Assembly (NCBI GenBank): GCA_026225945.1
Contig: JAMJFZ010001657.1
Span: forward strand, 1,848,501 to 1,912,500
Direction of reading: 5' to 3'
From: Cricetomys ansorgei
Taxonomy: Eukaryota; Chordata; Mammalia; Rodentia; Nesomyidae
Length of the DNA stretch: 64,000 nucleotides
Every line of letters begins with the position of its first letter. Position 1 is the first letter of the stretch. Below, piece after piece: positions 58,505 to 64,000 of this stretch. The position numbers were made by a program, and so were the translations under genes. A model generated the notes under the pieces. That model saw only the letters and a list, made by a program, of their open reading frames with translations, made no database searches and was not told where the DNA came from.

Positions 58505-58785
58505 TGTTTGAGATGATGAAAACTTCTGGAAATGGGTGGAGCTGGTGGTTGGGTGGCATTCGGGGATGTATTTAATGCCGCAGTTTTAAATGGGGATGAG
58601 TGTGGAGGCTCGTTTGGAAGGCTGAAGTAGGAGGGAGGGGTGCCACAGGTTCAAAGCCAGCCTGGGCTACATAGTGAGTTTCAGGCCAGCCTGGACTGCA
58701 GAGTGAGACTGTCTCGGAATAAAACAAAATAAAAAGCTAAAATGTTAAATTCATGTTACATATATTTTACCACAATAAAAGAAAA
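58505..58785 (+). mobile_element. L1M 3' end interrupted by a B1
   Basis: gatgatgaaaacttctggaa, gtggagctggtggttgggtg and gatgtatttaatgccgcagt precede the B1. Then ctaaaatgttaaattcatgt and atattttaccacaataaaag complete the L1 3' UTR. Confidence 0.82.
58597..58735 (+). repeat. B1 SINE nested in the L1M
   Basis: gaaggctgaagtaggaggga, caaagccagcctgggctaca and gagtgagactgtctcggaat are present. The 5' end is diverged. Confidence 0.85.
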
Positions 58786-58791
58786 AAAAAG

Positions 58792-59020
58792 TAGGATCAG
58801 GGACATAGCTCAGTTGGTAAAGTATTTGTCTAGCACTCAGGAAGCCCTAGATTCAACCCCCCAACACTACATAAAACTAAACATAGAGGCACATGCCTGA
58901 AATTTCAGCACTCAAGAGGTGGAGGCAGGAGAATCAGAAATCCAAGGTCATCCTTGGCTGTATGTTGAGGCTAGCCTGAGCTACCTGAGATTTGTCTCAA
59001 AGATAGGAAATGGGTAAAGA
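58792..59020 (+). repeat. B4-type SINE (ID head plus B1 body)
   Basis: agggacatagctcagttggt, aagtatttgtctagcactca and gattcaaccccccaacacta run into catgcctgaaatttcagcac and gctagcctgagctacctgag. Confidence 0.88.
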
Positions 59021-59329
59021 ATGGAGAGAGGGAGAAAAGAGAAAAGGGGGGAGGGAGGAAGGGGGGAGGCAGGCAGGCCAAAAATGACCAGCCCTAAACA
59101 TGTCTCATCTATTACTACCAACAGACAGAGCTCAAAAATGGAGCTAATGGGTCTGACTAAATTATATCTGTTCTCAACTAATTAGGTGTGTATAACATTA
59201 TATCTTGACATTTGTCTGAGACTTCTTTTGTAGCTAGAACATGATCGAGGTTTTATAGAAAATGTCCCAGGTATGGGATTCTTCTAATAATGAATATTAG
59301 GGTTTCTAAACCTATGTGTTACAACAAAG

Positions 59330-59366
59330 TGTGTGTGAGAGAGAGAGAGGTAAGAGAGAGAGGGGG

Positions 59367-59412
<46 letters not shown>
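59330..59412 (+). repeat. (GA)n polypurine tract
   Basis: About 80 bp of GA with GGTAAG and GGGGGCGG interruptions. Confidence 0.95.
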
Positions 59413-59413
<1 letters not shown>

Positions 59414-59512
59414 TCATGTAGCCCAGTCTGACCTCAAACTTTAGATATTGAGCCTAAGAGCTCATGCATGCTAGACAAGCACTATATAACTAAGCTATGT
59501 CCCCGGCCTTAA
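59405..59512 (-). repeat. B4-type SINE, minus strand, partial
   Basis: tctcatgtagcccagtctga and cctcaaactttagatattga are the complement of a B1 body end. tgctagacaagcactatata and gctatgtccccggcct are the complement of an ID head. Confidence 0.75.
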
Positions 59513-60149
59513 GGTGAGGTTGCCACATTGTCCCATTGTGCCAAGATTGCATAGCCTTTCTAAGCTGTTGGCTTTTTTAATCGATGGCCAAGAAAAGGAA
59601 ATACAAAATCTCTGTGGTCCCAGTTTTCTCTGTAGAAGTTACTTCTCTTGGTTGATGTTGTTTCTTTTGGGTTTGGTTTTCTGCTTTTGTATTTTGAAGC
59701 TCAGTTTCTAGGAGCACACAAGTTTAGAACCATCATCCGACCCAGTTGTCCCCCACCCCCACCCCGGTCAGTACACGTAGCCCGTCTTCATCAACACTTT
59801 TAGTCTTTCATGCTGCTTTTTTCTGACACGAACAAGCATTGCCAGTTTTTGTTTGGTTAAAATTTAGCTGCCATTCTTTTCCCATCTCCCATTCTCTTTG
59901 CATTTCATGTTTTTTATGTGCTTCCCACAAACAACCCGTAGATAGATTTTATTCTGACCCCAGCTAGATCTCTCTCCTTTGAGCTTTACGATACAATGAA
60001 AAGAGCACTCTTAAAACTTGCCCATAGATTTCAGGGATTCGTTTCCAGGAGATTGTTTTTCTTGCTTTTTCTCAATGAAGGATCTCCACGAGCATGTTCT
60101 TCATGTATCCCTTATAACATGTTTAAAAAAAAAAAGAAAAACTAGGCCT
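59513..60149. other. Unique sequence, no gene seen
   Basis: About 640 bp with no recognised feature. Confidence 0.4.
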
Positions 60150-60200
60150 TTCTGGGCTGGAGAGATGGCTCAGCTGTTAAAGGCTAGGCCCACAACCAAA
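60150..60200 (+). repeat. B2 head fragment
   Basis: ctgggctggagagatggctc and agctgttaaaggctaggccc are present, then the element stops abruptly after about 50 bp. Confidence 0.8.
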
Positions 60201-60574
60201 AACTAAGCCTTTCCCTTAGTCTGTGACACTTCATCATATCTGATAAGCATTAAATGGCTTTGTCTCTCCCAGGCCTCCACCCAAAATTCACCACCACAGC
60301 CGGCTTCTGCAGGGTTTTGCCCTGGCCATGCTGACCTACTGCCCCAGCAGCGAATTTTGTGCAGAATGTCTTTTCATTGAAAAAAACAGGCCTAGATTTG
60401 AAGCTTGAGTCTCCCAAAGAAAGAATGATTTAGATCCTTGAAGATGTTGTTCCAGTTATCGCCCTTTACTGCCAGTCACCCCCAGAATATTGGGAAAGTA
60501 CTCCGGCCTTCATCCAGGACAAAGCAAGGACACCCTGGCAGGGCTTGGCAGCCCCTCCTTCTCTAGCCTTCCTT
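60201..60574. other. Unique sequence, no gene seen
   Basis: About 370 bp with no recognised feature. Confidence 0.35.
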
Positions 60575-60656
60575 CCTTCCTTCGTGGCACTGAACCAGGG
60601 GCATCAGGCATGCTAGTCAAGCACTCTGCCGCTGATCTACACCCCACCCTCTTCGG
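60575..60656 (-). repeat. ID-family SINE, minus strand
   Basis: cactgaaccaggggcatcag, gctagtcaagcactctgccg and tgatctacaccccaccct are present, with a CCTT-rich start. Confidence 0.8.
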
Positions 60657-60939
60657 GTCCTTCCTTCCATCCTTTACTTTCCTTTTCTCTTTTCCTTTTT
60701 TTCCTTCCTAGATATAAATATCTTCCTTCTCGCTAGCATTTGGTGATCACTTGCTATAAACATATTTTATATTTTAACATTTTATCCTAACAACTCTCTC
60801 ACGAGGGTATAAGTACTATCCACCTAAAAGGGGCCTTTGAAACTCTGGGGTTCTAACAGAGTGAGGCTGCGGACCAATGAGAAAGCAAGTGAATGAGAAC
60901 CCTCAGAATATAATAAAATTAATTTTAAAGGGGGGGAGG

Positions 60940-61145
60940 GGTGCTGAAGGAATAGCTCAGTGGTTAAGAGAACTGGCTGCTCTTGCAGCGGACCCAGGTT
61001 TGATTCCCAGCACCCATGTGGTGGCTCACAACCATCTGTAACTCCAGTTCCAGGGGACTCAATGCTCTATTCTGGCCCGAAGGGCACTGCATACACATGG
61101 TGCACTTACATACATACAGGCAAACATGCATACACACAAAATAAT
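60940..61145 (+). repeat. B2/B3-family SINE
   Basis: ggtgctgaaggaatagctca, ttgctc-type ctgctcttgcagcggaccca, tggctcacaaccatctgtaa and a CA-rich tail are present. Its 3' part is included in a tandem duplication. Confidence 0.92.
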
Positions 61146-61312
61146 AATGTAAATTTTTTTAAATCAGGTCTCCCCATCCCCGCCTTCTCCTCAGCTGGCC
61201 TGGAGGGCACTGCATGTGCACGGTACACTTCAGGCAAACATACACACAAAATAATAAAATTAAATATTTCTTTAAAACAACATCAGATTTCCCACCTCTC
61301 CTCAGCTAGCCC
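61081..61312 (+). repeat. Local tandem duplication, about 123-bp unit
   Basis: Unit A (61081-61203) and unit B (61204-about 61312) share agggcactgcat, caggcaaacat, acacacaaaataataa and ctcctcagct in the same order. The unit joins a B2 3' tail to adjacent non-SINE sequence. Confidence 0.85.
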
Positions 61313-61799
61313 CTACTCTGGCTTCCCCACGCAATCAGGCAGCCCTCTGGACCTCGACTTCAGCCACTTATCCAACAGCCGCGGCAAGGAAGATACATGG
61401 CTCATTAGAGCCTCAAGCCCTCCCTAGTCCGTGAGCACCTTGCATGTAACAGTTCTAAGACCGCAGTCAGCCGGGGGCCACTCTCTCCCACCTCGCCGAA
61501 CTCCAGATCTTCAGAGTTTCTCAAACCCCCAGGATTCAACTCCTGTTCCCCCAAATTCAGGGCATTGACTGCTGTGCAGCTGCATCTCCCTGTGCACTTT
61601 GTGGTGCTTGTTCAGTCCCAGAGCCTCCTAAGAGTAACGGCATGCAGTGTTCTTTCCTCAGACTCTACTTCTGCTGGAGAAACCAGAGACAGGGACCACA
61701 CAATGCAGCCTGAGGACTAAGTTCACTTGCTGGCTCTCTTGGAAGAGTGCGGTGTGACAGAAGCTGTGACCTCAGGGAACATCTTTGTTTCGTCTTTTT
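61313..61799. other. Unique sequence, no gene seen
   Basis: About 490 bp with no recognised feature. Confidence 0.35.
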
Positions 61800-61945
61800 T
61801 ATATACTGGTTTCTTCTTATTTTATCTGTATGTGTGTGCAGTTGCACATATGCACCCCAGCACACACATGTGGACCCTAAGGGCTGAATTTGGGTAGTCA
61901 TGCCTGGCAGCAGTACCTTTACCCACTGAGCCATCCCTCTGGCCC
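61800..61945 (-). repeat. B3-type SINE, minus strand, partial
   Basis: ttcttattttatctgtatgt, tggaccctaagggctgaatt and cccactgagccatccctctg are present. The central part is missing. Confidence 0.8.
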
Positions 61946-62250
61946 CTGGTTCAACCTTTAAAGAGAATACAGGAAAGGGACGAAGAATTCACTGTTTATT
62001 ACTCAGTAAACTGCTTGGTCTGACCATCACCCCCATGGTTCACATGGAAAACTGGATGGAACTGGAATGTCTCAGCTCCAAGGCCCTGTGGCTGTTCGAT
62101 AGGGCCACCAGGCATGGGGGCAGAAGACAAGGGCCCAGGCCAAGCCAGCATCTTTCCATCAGTGTGTCCCCTCTCTCCCCCCAGCATCCCTCACTCACCT
62201 GCTGAAGAGTTCCCAAGGTGTTCCCAGATGTTGAAGCCTTTTAAAGATTC
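61946..62250. other. Unique sequence, no gene seen
   Basis: About 300 bp with no recognised feature. Confidence 0.35.
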
Positions 62251-62490
62251 CTTTAAGACAGCAGTTCTCAACCCTCCTAATGCTGCGACTCTTTAATACA
62301 GTTCCTCATGTTGTGGCGACCCACAGCCATAAAATTATCTTCATTGCCACTTCATAACTGTAATCTTGCTACTGTTAGGAATCGTAATGTCAATATCTGA
62401 TACGCAGATGGTCATTGATGACCCCTGTGAAAGGGTTGTTTGATTCCCAAAGGGGTCTTGACCCACAGGTTGAGAACCACTGCTTTAAGA
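62251..62490 (+). mobile_element. URR1-type hAT element with perfect target duplication
   Basis: A 224-bp element (62259-62482) has terminal inverted repeats CAGCAGTTCTCAACC and GGTTGAGAACCACTG. It is flanked by a perfect 8-bp duplication, ctttaaga (62251-62258 and 62483-62490). It has the same orientation as the copy at 16602 and encodes no transposase. Confidence 0.95.
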
Positions 62491-62609
62491 GCACTAACAA
62501 CAGAAGGTGCCAGGTGCTGAGATGAGATCTTGAACAGCAAGCAATCTTGGTGAGGGCTCCAGAGCCTCACAGAGGGGGAACAGAGAAGAACAGGTCAGAG
62601 TACCCGCCC

Positions 62610-62725
62610 CTGTTTATCTGTAGCCTCTGAGAGGGGAAATGACTGACCCAAAGCCACAGCCAAACCTAGAGCTTGAACCCAGGCTCCTAGCTCCTGTCCA
62701 GATGTCCCACACCACAAGGCCACGT
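62610..62725 (-). repeat. MIR fragment, minus strand
   Basis: gaggggaaatgactgaccca, aagccacagccaaacctaga and gcttgaacccaggctcctag are the complement of the MIR 5' half. Confidence 0.75.
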
Positions 62726-62864
62726 GAGGGTTATTCAGACTTCTTTATTGGACAGGGAAGGATCTTGGTAAGATTGTGATTGCTGATTTATTGTAGGCAA
62801 AGAAATTAATTAACTGCCATGGTCCTTGTTCCGGGCAGTGAATAATTTAAATCTTAATACGGGG

Positions 62865-62950
62865 GCTGAGAGTGGGGCTCAGTGATAGAGTGTGCGCTTA
62901 GCCTGGGGCCCTAAATTCAGTCCCGGCACCAAAACGGTGAAAATAAAAAT
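62865..62950 (+). repeat. ID-family SINE
   Basis: gggctgagagtggggctcag, tgatagagtgtgcgcttagc and aaattcagtcccggcaccaa are present with an A-rich tail. Confidence 0.88.
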
Positions 62951-62994
62951 ATTTGTTAAACAGAGAAACAAATCATATTTTTTTAAAAAAATTC

Positions 62995-63120
62995 TATTTG
63001 TTATTAATAGTTATGTCAGTGTGTGTGCAGGGTGGGGTCAGAGGACAACTTTCAGGAGTCTGTTCTCTCTCTCTACCATGGCTTCTGGGATCCAAGGTTG
63101 TCAGGCTTGTGCAGCCTCCC
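62995..63120 (-). repeat. B3-like SINE, minus strand, truncated
   Basis: tctatttgttattaatagtt, ggggtcagaggacaactttc and ccatggcttctgggatccaa are present. The head is replaced by unrelated sequence. Confidence 0.65.
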
Positions 63121-63439
63121 CCATCTTTCCCTACCCCACCCCTCACTTTTTTCTTTATTCCCACGCCCCTCTTTTTATCCTTCCTTTCATTTTGTACTAT
63201 ATGGTACCAGCTTGGGTATCAGACCAGGCACCGAAACATGAGGGTTGTGTCTGCCAAACAGGGGAACCCCAGGCCTGTCTTAGGGTAGCCTGACCCAGGA
63301 GTTCACCCAGAAGGAAATATGTACCTTGATTGACAGCCTGCCACTCCCAGAATTTCCCTAGGGGAACTCTGCCCTTGAAAGGATTGCTAAATTCTCTGAC
63401 ACCCGTCCCCTCCCCTACCCCAGGTAGTGACACACAGCT
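63121..63439. other. Unique sequence, no gene seen
   Basis: About 320 bp, pyrimidine-rich at first. The 133- and 111-codon frames that begin upstream in the SINE run out here and look like chance. Confidence 0.4.
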
Positions 63440-63730
63440 ACTGTCCTTAAGATGCGGTTTAAATGCACAGCGTTATTGTCGCCATATATCATCGTGATCG
63501 GCTTCCTGGGTCGTAGGGACGATGGCAGAATGAGGCACACCAACATTTTTATTATTTAGGATACAGTATATGTGGTTTATGTTGATTGCCCTGAGCATCA
63601 TCTCTGAAGCATAACTAGCACTAAAGGGTTGATAACAATCTACCTTTGCAATCCTATTTGCATAGTGTACAACACAGTTTAGCAGAGGAAAAAATGGCCT
63701 TAAGTGACATTTCTCATCTGTGTCACCTCA
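63440..63730. promoter_or_regulatory. Candidate conserved non-coding element
   Basis: It is unique sequence between SINE and MIR remnants. About seven CpG dinucleotides are kept in 80 bp (63453-63525), against a CpG-poor background. AT-rich motifs follow, including the octamer-like ATTTGCATA at about 63657 and ggttgataacaatctacctt. Regulatory function is inference. Confidence 0.35.
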
Positions 63731-63884
63731 CCCTGCACGCAGCAGGACAGATGCTGTTTTGTTTAGGAGTTTGGGGGTTTTTTGTTTGTTTGTTTTTTCT
63801 GGTTTTGTTTTTTTAATAACAGCTTCCCATTATATGAAAGCACTCGTGTTTGTTCTAGAAGGCTGTAGAACAGTGTTGTGATGG

Positions 63885-64000
63885 AAAAAGCAGAATCTTT
63901 GGGGCTGGCTGACCGACCTGCATTCCAGTCCCAGTTCTCACACATGACCAAGTCATTTAAAGCACTCTGCAATGTCTCCTCTTTGTAAAATGGGCTCCCG
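63885..64000 (+). repeat. MIR, running off the window
   Basis: tttggggctggctgaccgac, cattccagtcccagttctca, accaagtcatttaaagcact and tcctctttgtaaaatgggct follow the MIR 5' half and core. Confidence 0.8.

Noticed and set aside
60960..61427. 155-codon plus-strand frame
   Set aside because: It is mostly translation of a B2 SINE and its tandemly duplicated tail.

Overview
The window reads as nuclear genomic DNA from a muroid rodent. The evidence is the repeat content: B1, B2/B3-like, ID and composite B4/B4A SINEs, URR1-type hAT elements, MaLR-type LTRs, old L1M ends and MIR relics, with many long (CA)n, (GA)n and (TA)n tracts and general CpG depletion. I cannot fix the genus. I found no protein-coding gene, tRNA, rRNA or other RNA gene that I would defend. 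Every open frame longer than about 100 codons either lies in a repeat, is low-complexity translation (the polyalanine/polyleucine/polycysteine frames of a CTG array), or is an unsupported chance-length frame. The window is best read as intergenic or deep intronic sequence.

Layout. 1-13.6 kb: SINEs and several MaLR LTRs (2.4, 7.6, 8.0, 8.7, 9.1 kb), an L1M fragment at 10.2 kb and unique sequence. 13.98-16.15 kb: a structurally complete, gene-less endogenous retrovirus with two 331-bp LTRs, a perfect 6-bp target duplication (ATCTCC), a tRNA-Lys-like primer site and a polypurine tract. 16.2-32 kb: SINEs, one URR1 element, a MaLR LTR and several long dinucleotide tracts. 32.26-32.59 kb: a solo LTR of the same ERV family with its own 6-bp duplication. 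33-43 kb: SINE clusters, a TAAT-rich unique block near 36.7 kb, a 40-bp minisatellite at 38.5 kb, an L1M 3' end at 38.9 kb, a MaLR LTR at 41.0 kb and a URR1 element at 42.5 kb. 43.5-44.4 kb: an MLT1-like LTR interrupted by B1, (TA)n, B1, (AAAT)n and B2. 46.7-47.5 kb: the most striking block, poly-T, then about 32 TG repeats, then a 314-bp interrupted CTG array joined to a minus-strand B4A SINE. 53.4-54.7 kb: one B4A SINE cut into three pieces by a B2 and by a 598-bp solo LTR. 55-64 kb: SINEs, MIRs, a B1 inside an L1M 3' end, a 123-bp tandem duplication at 61.1-61.3 kb, a third URR1 with a perfect 8-bp duplication, and a CpG-retaining unique block at 63.44-63.73 kb that is the best candidate for a conserved regulatory element.

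There are no genes to place in a pathway, and I see no new biological system. What the window offers is a readable insertion history, one large trinucleotide array, and two or three candidate non-coding functional blocks. Family names for repeats come from remembered consensus motifs, not from a database search.
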